Numbered from the stretch's first letter, positions 8,976 to 18,340 are shown. The stretch: 64,000 nucleotides of DNA from CAZRSW01 sp964602845 (GCA_964602845.1 CAZRSW010000007.1:14477-78476); one strand, 5' to 3'. Numbers and translations are program-made. Notes: a model not told the origin generated them from the letters alone.

Positions 8976-10217
8976 ATGATGGAAGTTTTAAGAACGACCT
9001 TTGGTTGTTTAACTCTACGTAATTATCGCCTGCTTTGGGCGGCAGATCTTGCTGTCACATGGGCCGACTTCATGGAGATGTTGATTCTGTCTTGGTATGT
9101 TTTGAGTCATACTAATTCCCCTTTGTTGTTAGGGTTCTACGCAGCTCTTAGGTTTTCGGGGTCTTTGGGAGCTCCATTTTTTGGACTTGTTGTTGACAGA
9201 TTCAACCGAGGTATGCTCTATGTTGTTTCTCGAACGGTCCTTCTTGTTATAGCAGCGAGTTTTCTCCTACTTTCAACCTCGGATGCCCTTTCGCCTTTTT
9301 TAGTCTTGATCCTTTCCACAATATCAGGTTTTTCCAAAACTTTTGATCAGGTTGTCAGAAATTCTTTATTACCGGATGTGGTTGGTCAGGATCGATTACA
9401 GAGCGGGCTTGCTCTTTCTCGAACAGGCAGAGATATCACTCAAATAGCTGGTCCCATCACCGGTGGATTACTCATGTCAACATTTGGTCTTTCCCAGTGC
9501 TTTATTGTCATATTTTGTTTGTACATTTCATCGTTGGTGTTGGTTATAAGAATTCGCCTGTTGAGCAACGTATCAGTATTAAAGGAAGGGCGCCTATGGG
9601 CAGATCTCTGGGATGGAATTCGATACATTCAAGGCAGACCTGTTTTATTGAGTCTGTTGCTACTAGCCTTCATTGTAAACATTTTTGCTTATCCATTCAG
9701 CAATAGCCTGCTGATAGTATTTGCAAAAGATGTACTTGCTACTGACTCAAGTGGACTCGGGGCACTAATGGGATTTTACGCGGCTGGTGCTATCTTGGGA
9801 TCGTTAATTGTTGCTACCCTCTCTGGCCAAATGTATCCAGGTAGAGTCATGTTTTGTGCTGCTGCAGTCTGGCATATGGGGATTATGGTGATGTCGGCAG
9901 TTCATGGGTTTTACCTTTCGATCCCAGTAATTTTTGTAATTGGAACAGCTCAATCAGTGACGGTTGTGATTTTATTAATGCTGATCATTGATCTAGTCCC
10001 TTATGATGTAAGAGGTCGGATTATCGGGTTGAGGCAATTAGCAGTATATGGGTTGCCCATCGGATTAATTATCACAGGATTTACAGCAGGAGAGATTGGC
10101 ATATTGAGTGCCTTGATCCTCACGTGCATAATGGGTCTCATATCATTGGTTGTTATATTAATTTGCTGGCCGGAAATACTGAAAAGTAAGCAAAGTCTTG
10201 TATCAGATAATCTCTGA
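8976..10217 (+). CDS. MFS transporter (MFS_3/EntS-like)
   Basis: A 413-residue major facilitator with about 12 membrane helices. It opens with the family-typical FGCLTLRNYRLLWAADLA, has the loop 2-3 motif GLVVDRFNRG, and the stretch GLALSRTGRDITQIAGPITG common in MFS_3 exporters. Substrate is unknown; relatives export siderophores, macrolides or other small molecules. It is transcribed divergently from msrA across a 96-base gap. Confidence 0.85.
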   Translation: MMEVLRTTFGCLTLRNYRLLWAADLAVTWADFMEMLILSWYVLSHTNSPLLLGFYAALRFSGSLGAPFFGLVVDRFNRGMLYVVSRTVLLVIAASFLLLSTSDALSPFLVLILSTISGFSKTFDQVVRNSLLPDVVGQDRLQSGLALSRTGRDITQIAGPITGGLLMSTFGLSQCFIVIFCLYISSLVLVIRIRLLSNVSVLKEGRLWADLWDGIRYIQGRPVLLSLLLLAFIVNIFAYPFSNSLLIVFAKDVLATDSSGLGALMGFYAAGAILGSLIVATLSGQMYPGRVMFCAAAVWHMGIMVMSAVHGFYLSIPVIFVIGTAQSVTVVILLMLIIDLVPYDVRGRIIGLRQLAVYGLPIGLIITGFTAGEIGILSALILTCIMGLISLVVILICWPEILKSKQSLVSDNL

Positions 10218-10369
10218 GATAATTGCAGTAAGAACTCATTCTGTCTGTATGATTCGGTAGTCATACAACTGGAACGAGGCATTACTTTATGTAGCGATCT
10301 TTTAGTAGGTTTAAAAATAAGTGTTGGGGTGGGAATTATAGGTAGCCTACCTAGAGGAGGTTGGATTTA

Positions 10370-11818
10370 ATGACACAGTTAATTATTGTTGTTATCGATG
10401 GATTGCAGCCTGCACAGATAAATGAGTATTATGCGCCAAATATCCATCGTTTTGGGGCTGAAGGTTGCTTCTTTGAGAATCACCACCCGGTATTCCCGTC
10501 TGTCACTAGAGTCAACGCAGCGACCATGGTTACCGGCACGAATCCAAGCTTACATGGTCTGTTTGGGAATACCTTTGTACCGTCGGACTTTGATAGCAGC
10601 CGAGTTTTGAATGCTATGGAGCCAGAACTTTCCGAGATAGCATCTAGTGGGAATAGGGTTTTACTGACGAGGACCATACAGGAAATTCTATTAGAACACG
10701 GGAAAGAATATATGGCAGTGGGTGTTGGTACTAGTGGCAACGCCTACTGCCATAATCCCATGGGCGAGATTGTCGGGGGTGCGACAATACATCCTGATTT
10801 TAGTATTCCACATGACTTGCACGGTCAAATCAAGGAAATGTATGGAGACTGGCCTGCTGAGGGTTTACCGAATTCACCGAGATTTCGGCATGCTATGAAT
10901 GTTTTCACAAACCATATACTGGGGGAATGTGACCCAGATGTTGCCCTTATATGGTCGTCGGAACCTGATAAGTCTCAGCACGTTTATGGTGTGGGATCTG
11001 GGCGATCCAATTTGGCATTGACTGAAGTTGACTTAATGTTTGCGGAATTACTTAGCTACATCGAATCTTCAGAGAATTGCCGTGATGCTGATGTTCTAGT
11101 TTTATCAGATCATGGATATTCATCGATCGTCGAAAGCATCGGGCTGACTGACAGCTTGTCCAAGGAAGGTTATAGATTTGGGTATAGGAAAGGGGAACTT
11201 CTCTTAGCTCCAAATGGTGGGAGCTTCCACATTTATGTTGGTGAGTCTGATCATGCCACAGCCGAGAAGGTTGTTGATTGGTTGATGGAACAGATGTGGT
11301 GTGGTGTGATAATTACTTCGGACAAGATAGGGCCGATCGAAGGTACAATATCCGCCTCTGAGATCGGATTTGAAGGTATTCGCACCCCTGATATTACTGT
11401 CTCTATGAGGTGGAATTCGAGAGTTAATCCTTCTGGGTTCAGAGGTTATGTCTATTCAATCGGTGGGGGGATAGATATGGGTACGCATGGTTCCATGAGT
11501 CGCTACGAGATGAACAATGTTCTCTTGGCGAGAGGGTCTTCTTTTCGGAGTCATGAACGCATAATTACCCCAACAGGCAACGTTGATATTTTGCCTACTA
11601 TACTGCAGATAATGGGGATCCCAATACCAGGCGATATACAAGGTAGGGTCATCACTGAGAGCCTGAAAGGGTATGATCCTGACATTTCAGCAAGAATGAA
11701 CAGATTTGAGGCTTCGAAGAATTGTCAATCTGGTGTGTTTCAACAATATATTGAGTTGTCTGAAGTAGGTGAAACTCAGTACATCACTGAGGGTAATAGT
11801 TGGTGTCAAGAAGGGTAG
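10370..11818 (+). CDS. alkaline phosphatase-superfamily phosphodiesterase/nucleotide pyrophosphatase
   Basis: A 482-residue protein of the type I phosphodiesterase/nucleotide pyrophosphatase family. Metal ligand Asp lies in VVIDGLQPAQ at the very N-terminus; the nucleophile Thr is in FPSVTRVNAATMVTGTNPSL; later metal ligands are in VLSDHGYS and THGSMSRYEM. No signal peptide is seen, so it appears cytoplasmic. I chose ATG 10370 because AGAGGAGG ends nine bases before it; an in-frame TTG at 10361 sits against that site. Substrates may be nucleotide, phospho- or sulfo-diesters. It ends four bases before the convergent dehydrogenase gene. Confidence 0.87.
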   Translation: MTQLIIVVIDGLQPAQINEYYAPNIHRFGAEGCFFENHHPVFPSVTRVNAATMVTGTNPSLHGLFGNTFVPSDFDSSRVLNAMEPELSEIASSGNRVLLTRTIQEILLEHGKEYMAVGVGTSGNAYCHNPMGEIVGGATIHPDFSIPHDLHGQIKEMYGDWPAEGLPNSPRFRHAMNVFTNHILGECDPDVALIWSSEPDKSQHVYGVGSGRSNLALTEVDLMFAELLSYIESSENCRDADVLVLSDHGYSSIVESIGLTDSLSKEGYRFGYRKGELLLAPNGGSFHIYVGESDHATAEKVVDWLMEQMWCGVIITSDKIGPIEGTISASEIGFEGIRTPDITVSMRWNSRVNPSGFRGYVYSIGGGIDMGTHGSMSRYEMNNVLLARGSSFRSHERIITPTGNVDILPTILQIMGIPIPGDIQGRVITESLKGYDPDISARMNRFEASKNCQSGVFQQYIELSEVGETQYITEGNSWCQEG

Positions 11819-11822
11819 GCAT

Positions 11823-12911
11823 CTAGTCGAACAACACGACAGATCTTAGTACCTGACCATCTTCCATTTTCTTGAACGCATCTTCTATTTCATCGAGTGC
11901 GATGGTCTCTGTTACGAATTTATCCAGATCTAATGTGCCCTTTAAGTGATGGTTAATATATGTTGGGAAGTCTCTACTCGGTAAGCAATCGCCATACCAG
12001 GAGGATTTCAATGCTCCTCCTCGGCCAAAGACTTCTATCAATGGTAGATCCAGCGTCATTTCGGTATTGGGAACTCCGACAAGAACAAGCATGCCGGCAT
12101 GGTCACGAGCATAAAACGCTTGGTTATAAGTTGATTCCGTGCCTACGGCGTCTATGGACACGTCTACCCCGTGTCCGCCGGTAATGTTTCGTATCAACTG
12201 AACCGGCTCATTTTCTAATGCGTTTATAGTATGGGTGGCGCCAAAATCTCTAGCCCATGCTAGCTTGTTATCAGCTATATCGATTCCTATGATGGTTTGT
12301 GCTCCTGCTAGTTTAGCTCCAGCGATTGCAGCATTTCCTACTCCACCGCATCCGAATACGGCAACTGAGTCGCCTTGAGAAATGCCTGCCGTGTTTATTG
12401 AAGCTCCTAAACCCGCCATTATTCCACACCCCATGAGCCCAGCGGTCTCTGGTTTTACAGAGGGATCTACTTTAATGGCTTGTCCCGCAGCTATTAAGGT
12501 TAGCTCAGAAAAGGCCCCTATACCTAATGCAGGTGTAAGCTCGGTGCCATCCTTCAAAGTCATCTTCTGTGTTGCATTTTGGCTGTCGAAACAGTACCAA
12601 GGTTTACCCCTCACGCAAGATCTGCATCTCCCACACGGTGACCTCCATGCGATAACCACGAAGTCACCCTCATCAACATTGGTAACTCCTCCACCGACTT
12701 TTTGTACAATGCCGGCAGCTTCGTGTCCCAGCAGGAATGGGTAGTCGTCATTTATTGAACCCTCTCGGTAGTGTAAGTCTGTATGACAGACGCCACAGGC
12801 TTTTACTTTGACTAAAACTTCATCGTCGCCAGGGTCCGGGACAATTATGCTTTGCAATTTTACTTTATCCCCTTTGGAATGTGAGACAACGCCGTCAACT
12901 ACATTAGTCAT
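11823..12911 (-). CDS. zinc alcohol dehydrogenase, S-(hydroxymethyl)mycothiol dehydrogenase-like
   Basis: A 362-residue medium-chain Zn dehydrogenase. Catalytic Zn ligands are in GVCHTD (C42) and GHEAAG (H63, E64); structural Zn ligands are C93, C96, C99 and C107 in the CGRCRSCVRGKPWYC stretch; the NAD fold has FGCGGVGNAAIAG. The blocks KPWYCFDSQNATQKMTL, DGTELTPALGIGAFSE and GGALKSSWYGDCLPSRDFP match, as I recall them, the mycothiol-dependent formaldehyde dehydrogenase MscR of Actinobacteria. That enzyme oxidises the formaldehyde-mycothiol adduct and reduces nitrosomycothiol. Subfamily assignment is by eye and the thiol cofactor in this organism is unknown. A GAGGAGAG site precedes the ATG. 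Confidence 0.85.
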   Translation of the reverse strand: MTNVVDGVVSHSKGDKVKLQSIIVPDPGDDEVLVKVKACGVCHTDLHYREGSINDDYPFLLGHEAAGIVQKVGGGVTNVDEGDFVVIAWRSPCGRCRSCVRGKPWYCFDSQNATQKMTLKDGTELTPALGIGAFSELTLIAAGQAIKVDPSVKPETAGLMGCGIMAGLGASINTAGISQGDSVAVFGCGGVGNAAIAGAKLAGAQTIIGIDIADNKLAWARDFGATHTINALENEPVQLIRNITGGHGVDVSIDAVGTESTYNQAFYARDHAGMLVLVGVPNTEMTLDLPLIEVFGRGGALKSSWYGDCLPSRDFPTYINHHLKGTLDLDKFVTETIALDEIEDAFKKMEDGQVLRSVVLFD

Positions 12912-12976
12912 GTTTCTCTCCTCTATGAAATTAACTCACTATGGGAAATGTCATCCTCACAGCGAGATCCGGCCGA

Positions 12977-14476
12977 TCATGATTTGAACATTGATGAAAG
13001 TTTTTGATATAAGGTTCTGTAATTATCGAATGAAGCGTGATAGGTTTCTTTCATGTCCGGGTTTGGGATAGAGCTTAATTCACTTGATACCCAGAGGTTG
13101 GTGATGTCTTTTGCGGATGTGAACCATCTTTGATTTAGTGCGGCTAACATTCCAGCGCCATAAGATGCACCAGTAATGGACGTTGTTCTATATAATGGAA
13201 CCTCCAGCACGTTTGACAAAATGTCTACCCATAAATTACTTTTGGCGCCCCCTCCAGTCACTATATATTTTGAAGGTGACTCACTCGATTGGTTAATAAT
13301 ATTAACCGATTCTTTCAGCGCGAATGCGACACCTTCCATGACAGATCTAGTCATGTGAGCATATGTGTGACTAGTGTTTAATCCAAAGAAAATTCCTCTG
13401 GCATGTGGGTTGTTGTGTGGGGTCCGTTCTCCATTCAAATAGGGTAGGAAAATAAGATCATCAGATCCAGCGTTAGTGTTTTGCGCCGCATGATCCAATT
13501 CAGAGAATGGATACATGTTTGAAAGGATTTTCTCTCTAAACCATTTAAGAGAGTTGCCAGCTGAAAGGATGGTACCCATTGAGTACCAGGTTCTTGGGAT
13601 GCAATGAGAGAAACAGTGTAATTTAAGTGAGCTATCTACATTGGGATGTTCGTTTGGAAGTAAGACGGTTCCTGATGTTCCAATGCTTATTTGGCAAGTC
13701 CTTGAAGTTACGCCTCCCGTACTTAGAGCGGAAACAGCATTGTCAGCGCCGCCTGCTACGATGGGAGTGGAAACTGTTAGACCCGTTTCTTTCGCCGCGG
13801 TTTTGCTAATATATCCGGCGGTAGAGGTCGATTCAACGATTCTTGGTAACATATCCTTGGAAACCTGTAATGCATCCAGCATTTTGGTAGACCAGGTTCC
13901 CGTTCTTAAATCTAACATTAGTGTTCCAGAAGCGTCACTAGGTTCTGTGATTTTTTCACCAGTTAATCTGAAAGTTATGTAATCTTTAGCGATTAGTATG
14001 CTAGAAAGACGGTCAAAATTGGGCTTTTCATTGTCTTTTAACCAGAGGATTTTTGGTGCAGTGAATCCTTCTAAAATGCGATTGCCGATGGCATCTGTGA
14101 GGGTTTCGGTGCCTAGGGCCATTGTTAGCCTCTCGCACTGTGGGGTTGTTCTACCATCGTTCCAGAGTATTGAAGGTCGAATCACATTGTCGGTTTCGTC
14201 AAGTAATGCAGGGCTGTGCATCTGACCAGTGAGCCCTACGGCAGAAATTAGATCTGGTGAAACTTTTGAAGTTATTTCTTGAAGTGCTCTACTGGTAGCT
14301 TCCCACCAGTCTCTAGGATCTTGTTCTGACCAATTTGGCCTTGGGCTTCTCACGGTTAGGCCTTGTTCGCAGGTACTGACAGATTCGCCACGATAGTTGA
14401 TCGCTGTGACCTTGACTGCAGAAGTACCAATGTCTAAGCCAAGGACGAGCTCTTCTTGGCGACTAAAATTGGTCAT
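12977..14476 (-). CDS. xylB: xylulokinase (FGGY family)
   Basis: A 499-residue FGGY carbohydrate kinase. The first ATP-binding block is LGLDIGTSAVKVTAI, the sugar-contact motif GLTGQMHSPAL is the xylulokinase form, WNDGRT and the catalytic region GGADNAVSAL follow, then SIGTSGTV and the C-terminal ATP site TGGGAKSNLWVDIL. It phosphorylates D-xylulose to xylulose 5-phosphate, or a related ketose. No xylose isomerase or sugar transporter lies next to it. It heads the minus-strand group with the downstream dehydrogenase (65-base gap). Confidence 0.9.
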   Translation of the reverse strand: MTNFSRQEELVLGLDIGTSAVKVTAINYRGESVSTCEQGLTVRSPRPNWSEQDPRDWWEATSRALQEITSKVSPDLISAVGLTGQMHSPALLDETDNVIRPSILWNDGRTTPQCERLTMALGTETLTDAIGNRILEGFTAPKILWLKDNEKPNFDRLSSILIAKDYITFRLTGEKITEPSDASGTLMLDLRTGTWSTKMLDALQVSKDMLPRIVESTSTAGYISKTAAKETGLTVSTPIVAGGADNAVSALSTGGVTSRTCQISIGTSGTVLLPNEHPNVDSSLKLHCFSHCIPRTWYSMGTILSAGNSLKWFREKILSNMYPFSELDHAAQNTNAGSDDLIFLPYLNGERTPHNNPHARGIFFGLNTSHTYAHMTRSVMEGVAFALKESVNIINQSSESPSKYIVTGGGAKSNLWVDILSNVLEVPLYRTTSITGASYGAGMLAALNQRWFTSAKDITNLWVSSELSSIPNPDMKETYHASFDNYRTLYQKLSSMFKS

Positions 14477-14540
14477 ATATGTAGTTTTGGGTTTATTGTT
14501 TCTTGCTTGCCGGGTCTTTGGATACTGTTCACTTTAGTTT

Positions 14541-15122
14541 TCACAGCCCTAAATCCTTCCGCAAGGCACTGATGGTTTGATCTCTGCTTCGTGAAACTTT
14601 GCGCTCTCTTAGACCTATAGGAAGGTTTTCCACTTCTGGTTTAACCTTTATAGACACAAAAACTGGTCCGTCTTGGTTCATGATTTCTTCAAGAGTGGTT
14701 GAAAATTCTTCCAAGTCTTCAAAGCTATAGGTATTAGCATAGCCGGCGCCCTTGGCTATCATCGAATAATCGATATTTCCCGCGTTGGGGACTGGCTGAC
14801 CACCTGTTGTTGCGTAACATTCGTTATCGAGTAAGAAGTGTACAAAATTTTTTGGCTGTTTACCCGCGATTGAGGCTAAAACTCCTAGATTCATCAAAAG
14901 GGCTCCCTCAGTGTCGAAGTGTACTACTTTCTCCTCAGGAACTCCTAATGCGACCCCGAAAATTGCTGCGGTTGATTGCCCCATAGCCCCACCAATATTC
15001 AGGTCACGCTTTTCGTTTGTAGAGATTTGGTTCCAGTGTTTACCAGATGTACCCTGTACGGCAACAATGGCATTATCACGATGTATTTGAAAGGCTTCGA
15101 ATACTTTTTTTGCTTCAATCAT
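14541..15122 (-). CDS. sulfopyruvate/phosphonopyruvate decarboxylase-like, beta (TPP-binding) subunit
   Basis: A 193-residue C-terminal half of a two-subunit thiamine-diphosphate decarboxylase (ComE type). The GGAMGQSTAAIFGVAL block, HFDTEGALLMNLGVLASIAG and LLDNECYATTGGQPVPN define the TPP site. The usual GDG of the TPP motif reads TEG here, with Glu in the metal-ligand place, while the closing DN of the motif is present. Length matches known ComE subunits (about 190). It follows the alpha subunit gene by 32 bases. It should decarboxylate a 2-oxo acid such as sulfopyruvate or phosphonopyruvate; the exact substrate is not visible. Confidence 0.85.
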   Translation of the reverse strand: MIEAKKVFEAFQIHRDNAIVAVQGTSGKHWNQISTNEKRDLNIGGAMGQSTAAIFGVALGVPEEKVVHFDTEGALLMNLGVLASIAGKQPKNFVHFLLDNECYATTGGQPVPNAGNIDYSMIAKGAGYANTYSFEDLEEFSTTLEEIMNQDGPVFVSIKVKPEVENLPIGLRERKVSRSRDQTISALRKDLGL

Positions 15123-15154
15123 ATGGAGAAATAGCCTCTCTCTTTTTTAGTATG

Positions 15155-15673
15155 TTATCGGTTGAATCCGTGGTATTCATCGCCTATAAGGACGACGACA
15201 GGCCGGTTTGTTGAGTGAGATTCCTCAAAAGCGTCTGTTATTCGAGATGCGTCGGCATCATGCTCAACAATATAGTAGTTAATGTTAAAGGCGTTTAGGA
15301 ATGGTTCTGTATAAAGGGCCACGGTGTCCGGCGTTTTACCCCGCCTTGTCCAACCTCTGTAGCCGACCACCATAACCAGAGGAAATCCAGCATCTAGGGC
15401 CATTCCTCTTATTGAGTCTCCCGATTCCATCATGCCGGTATTTTGAATTAACACTACGGGGACTTTGCCTACGATGTTTAATCCTAAAGCTACCGACATG
15501 GATTCTCCCTCTCTGGATACGGGTACAATGTCTAGCCAGTCCTGTTTTTCCATTAACTCATACAAATAATTAGTTTCACTATCAGGTATTGTGATGATGT
15601 GAGTAACGTCGTTATTCTCGAATTCCTTGATCAGGCTTTCCGGTCTTAATATCTGATTTGTTTGATTTGCCAT
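15155..15673 (-). CDS. sulfopyruvate/phosphonopyruvate decarboxylase-like, alpha subunit
   Basis: A 172-residue N-terminal (PYR) half of a two-subunit TPP decarboxylase (ComD type). Landmarks are THIITIPDSETNYLYELM, the conserved Glu in VPVSREGESMSVALGLN (activates the thiazolium), NTGMMESGDSIRGMALDAG and the tail block RPVVVLIGDEY. An AAGGAG site precedes the ATG. It pairs with the beta subunit immediately downstream. ComD/ComE act in coenzyme M synthesis in methanogens, but bacterial pairs more often belong to sulfonate or phosphonate turnover. Confidence 0.86.
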   Translation of the reverse strand: MANQTNQILRPESLIKEFENNDVTHIITIPDSETNYLYELMEKQDWLDIVPVSREGESMSVALGLNIVGKVPVVLIQNTGMMESGDSIRGMALDAGFPLVMVVGYRGWTRRGKTPDTVALYTEPFLNAFNINYYIVEHDADASRITDAFEESHSTNRPVVVLIGDEYHGFNR

Positions 15674-15800
15674 TTACGCTCCTTCTCGAATGATTATGAG
15701 AAATGAGAATGTATATTGTTAGCATTACCAATGGACCCATTGCCATACTATCAGCTATTCCAATTTACAATTTTTGAATCAATTGTCGCCTAGTTGACTA

Positions 15801-16475
15801 TTATGACCTATCTCGAAGCTTACGCAATGAAAAATCGTCGCTTTGAACCCAGCTGAATTGTTCCGACTCTTTCTTGTGAACAGAGTGAGCCGATTCAATA
15901 ATAAAATCAACCAGCTCCGTAGGGAATACGACTACACCATTAACATCAGCGTGTATTACATCTCCAGGCCTAATCGATACATTCGAAATTTCTACCGGGA
16001 TTTGCGATTCGCAAAAACCGAAGTTTCCGTGGGCTGGGACTAGTCCCTTAGAAAACATATGAAAGCCCATATTGTGTACGGTTTCTACATCTCGTACTCC
16101 CCCGTCTGTGACGAGGCCAATGGCTCCGAGACGCTTAGCAATATTAGCTAGCCCGTCGCCGAAATGGCATCCATGAAATGGGCGGGAGCTGATGTCTTTA
16201 AGGACTATTACAGTAGGTGCCGGCATGTCTTCTACCGCATGAAACATATCGAATCGAGCTGATTTTTCATGAACTCTACCGGGCGTTGTGGTGTCTAAGG
16301 TTGCTGTAACTGCCTGCCCTACCATAACCCCTAAGTCGGGGAATTGGCATTTTATATCCCAACCCATAAAACCTTCTGTGTTGTCGCGGGTTTTATGCAT
16401 CTCTACAGCGTTTGCAACGGTCGGAGTATCTATTGATCTTAGATTAATCAGTTGTTTTTGTGACAGAAATTCCAT
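15801..16475 (-). CDS. RraA-like family protein (HMG/CHA-type aldolase fold)
   Basis: A 224-residue RraA/dimethylmenaquinone methyltransferase-like protein. The signature is HFGDGLANIAKRLGAIGLVT followed by DGGVRDVETV, where Arg and Asp make the pyruvate and metal site of 4-hydroxy-4-methyl-2-oxoglutarate aldolases. PGDVIHADVNGVVVFP near 180-195 is also typical. Most such proteins outside Gammaproteobacteria are thought to be aldolases or decarboxylases of 2-oxo acids and not RNase E regulators. An AAGGAAAA site precedes the ATG. It sits 127 bases upstream of the TPP decarboxylase genes on the same strand, suggesting shared 2-oxo acid metabolism. Confidence 0.88.
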   Translation of the reverse strand: MEFLSQKQLINLRSIDTPTVANAVEMHKTRDNTEGFMGWDIKCQFPDLGVMVGQAVTATLDTTTPGRVHEKSARFDMFHAVEDMPAPTVIVLKDISSRPFHGCHFGDGLANIAKRLGAIGLVTDGGVRDVETVHNMGFHMFSKGLVPAHGNFGFCESQIPVEISNVSIRPGDVIHADVNGVVVFPTELVDFIIESAHSVHKKESEQFSWVQSDDFSLRKLRDRS

Positions 16476-16554
16476 GATTTTCCTTTTCGCTATCTTTTTT
16501 GGAGGAGTCTAGTAAATTTGTTTTGATCATATCAACAGGTTATCTTAGAGGCAA

Positions 16555-16776
16555 TTATGTGAGTGAATGTAAAACCATAAAGAATGTTCTCAAAGGATCG
16601 ACCGAATTTGACATAAGTTCGCTTTGAACCCCTATTTCATAAGCGTGATATAGCTCATATTCCTCCTGTCCAGTCATCCGAATATTCTCAACTAGGTATC
16701 TTTGAAGTAATTTCCAACGATAACGTGGAATCTGAACGTTGTTTATCCAATGAGTTGCCGGTATGGTAGGTTTCAT
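16555..16776 (-). CDS. doubtful small hypothetical protein
   Basis: A 73-codon open frame in the 375-base space between the RraA-like gene and the MFS gene. It has a charged, plausible composition (for example TGQEEYELYHAYEIGVQSE) but no motif I recognise. The nearest GGAG lies about 19 bases before the ATG, too far for a normal site. It could be a genuine small protein, a gene remnant or chance. Apart from this frame I see no RNA gene, repeat or clear terminator in 16476-16850. Confidence 0.2.
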   Translation of the reverse strand: MKPTIPATHWINNVQIPRYRWKLLQRYLVENIRMTGQEEYELYHAYEIGVQSELMSNSVDPLRTFFMVLHSLT

Positions 16777-16850
16777 GATTAATGAATCACACTGTCTCCA
16801 GGAATAGTTTGGCTACTCAACTTAGAAAAAACTTACCGGTTCGTATATAG

Positions 16851-18215
16851 ATGTTTCGAGAGAAACTGTATAGATATCTGCCCAGGTCGGTATTTTATGG
16901 TTGGTGGTTGGTTGTTTTAACGTTACTACTGAATGCCGCGACAGGATCCCCCGTGTTTGGTGGTGTAGGGGTGTGGGTTGATGCTTTGGAAAGAGAATTT
17001 GGCTGGACTAGGACAGAACTTTCTATAGCCTTTTCCCTGGGGCAATTAGAGGCGGGATTGGTTGGTCCTTTCATTGGGGTGGTCGTTGATAGGCTTGGGT
17101 CCAGAAAGGTCGTGCTAATGGGAGTTCTTACCACTGCGGTTGGATTTGTTGTTTTGAGCTCCACAAAAAATTTGCCAACCTTTTACATTTCCTACGTCAT
17201 CATCTTTTTGGGAGCTGCAGCAGGTGGTTGGTTGCCACTGATGACGGCTCTTAATAATTGGTTTGATAAAAAAAGAAGCTTGGCTATGGGCATAGGTGGT
17301 ATTGGATTCTCAATGGGTAGTTTCTTGCTTGTACCAGCACTGGCTTGGATGGTGGCTCCTGGCAATGTCGGTTGGCAAAAGACGGCACTAGCGTTAGGGG
17401 TGTTCTTTCTGATCATAGCTTTTCCTGTGAGTAAGTTGGTCAGAAATAATCCAGAAGAATATGGAGAAGTTCCCGATGGGATCAGTAATCAGATCTGTCA
17501 ATCATGTGGGGAACGAGTCAGCCGAAACGATCTGAATTGCACCACTTGCGGTGCGGAAAATAGTTTTGGGTCCGCTAGTTCAACGGGAACTGGCGGTTAT
17601 AATAATGTTATTGATAATCCAGATTACAGCGCCATCGAGATTTTGCGGATTCCGGCTTTCTGGCTGATTTCATTATGCCATGGTCTGTCGACAATGCTTA
17701 TTATGACTATGTCTTTACATCTCATTCTGGCGTTTAGGGATCAGGGTATATCTGTCCAAACAGGGGCATTAATTTGGGGCTTTACTATGGGGATTTCAGG
17801 GTTATCTCAGATAATAGGAGGGTATTTCGGAGACAGGATACCTAAGAATATAGGTCTTTGTGTACTTGGATGCTTTCAATCTATGGCAGTTTTATATGCC
17901 ACTTTAATTAATCAGGAGAATGTTTGGATCCTCGCTCCAGTATTTTGTATTGTTTTTGGAGGATCGTTCGGTGGCCGGATGCCATTGGCTACGTCGATTC
18001 GAGGGGAATACTTCGGAAGGAAAGCCTTTGGGAAAGTACTAGGACTGGGAATGATTCCTATGATGATCTTTATGACGTCTGGGACGTTGTTTGCGGGATA
18101 TTGGTACGATGTGCAGAACAGTTATAACATGGCGTTTTATATTTTGGGAAGTATTGCATTCCTCGGCAGCTTTGGGTTTCTTTATGCGAGAAAGCCGTCC
18201 AATATGATTAAGTGA
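16851..18215 (+). CDS. MFS transporter (monocarboxylate/OFA-like) with cytoplasmic zinc ribbon
   Basis: A 454-residue major facilitator with about 12 helices, related to the carrier at 44662-45984. The opening VFYGWWLVVLTLLLNAATGS and the block WTRTELSIAFSLGQLEAGLV are shared by the two. Unusually, the central cytoplasmic loop (residues about 216-236) carries CQSC and CTTC spaced by 13 residues, a zinc-ribbon pattern. The paralogue has no cysteines there. The substrate is probably a small organic acid. No clear ribosome-binding site is seen before the ATG. Confidence 0.87.
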   Translation: MFREKLYRYLPRSVFYGWWLVVLTLLLNAATGSPVFGGVGVWVDALEREFGWTRTELSIAFSLGQLEAGLVGPFIGVVVDRLGSRKVVLMGVLTTAVGFVVLSSTKNLPTFYISYVIIFLGAAAGGWLPLMTALNNWFDKKRSLAMGIGGIGFSMGSFLLVPALAWMVAPGNVGWQKTALALGVFFLIIAFPVSKLVRNNPEEYGEVPDGISNQICQSCGERVSRNDLNCTTCGAENSFGSASSTGTGGYNNVIDNPDYSAIEILRIPAFWLISLCHGLSTMLIMTMSLHLILAFRDQGISVQTGALIWGFTMGISGLSQIIGGYFGDRIPKNIGLCVLGCFQSMAVLYATLINQENVWILAPVFCIVFGGSFGGRMPLATSIRGEYFGRKAFGKVLGLGMIPMMIFMTSGTLFAGYWYDVQNSYNMAFYILGSIAFLGSFGFLYARKPSNMIK

Positions 18216-18340
18216 AGAGTCTATGAACATCGAACAGAGAGTTGCCCAAAATCAAGGGTATTCGGAAGTTCCAAATCATAGTTCTCTAAAATTCTAATAT
18301 TTGTGATACCACAAGACTGATTGCAAGCCCGATAAATGGG

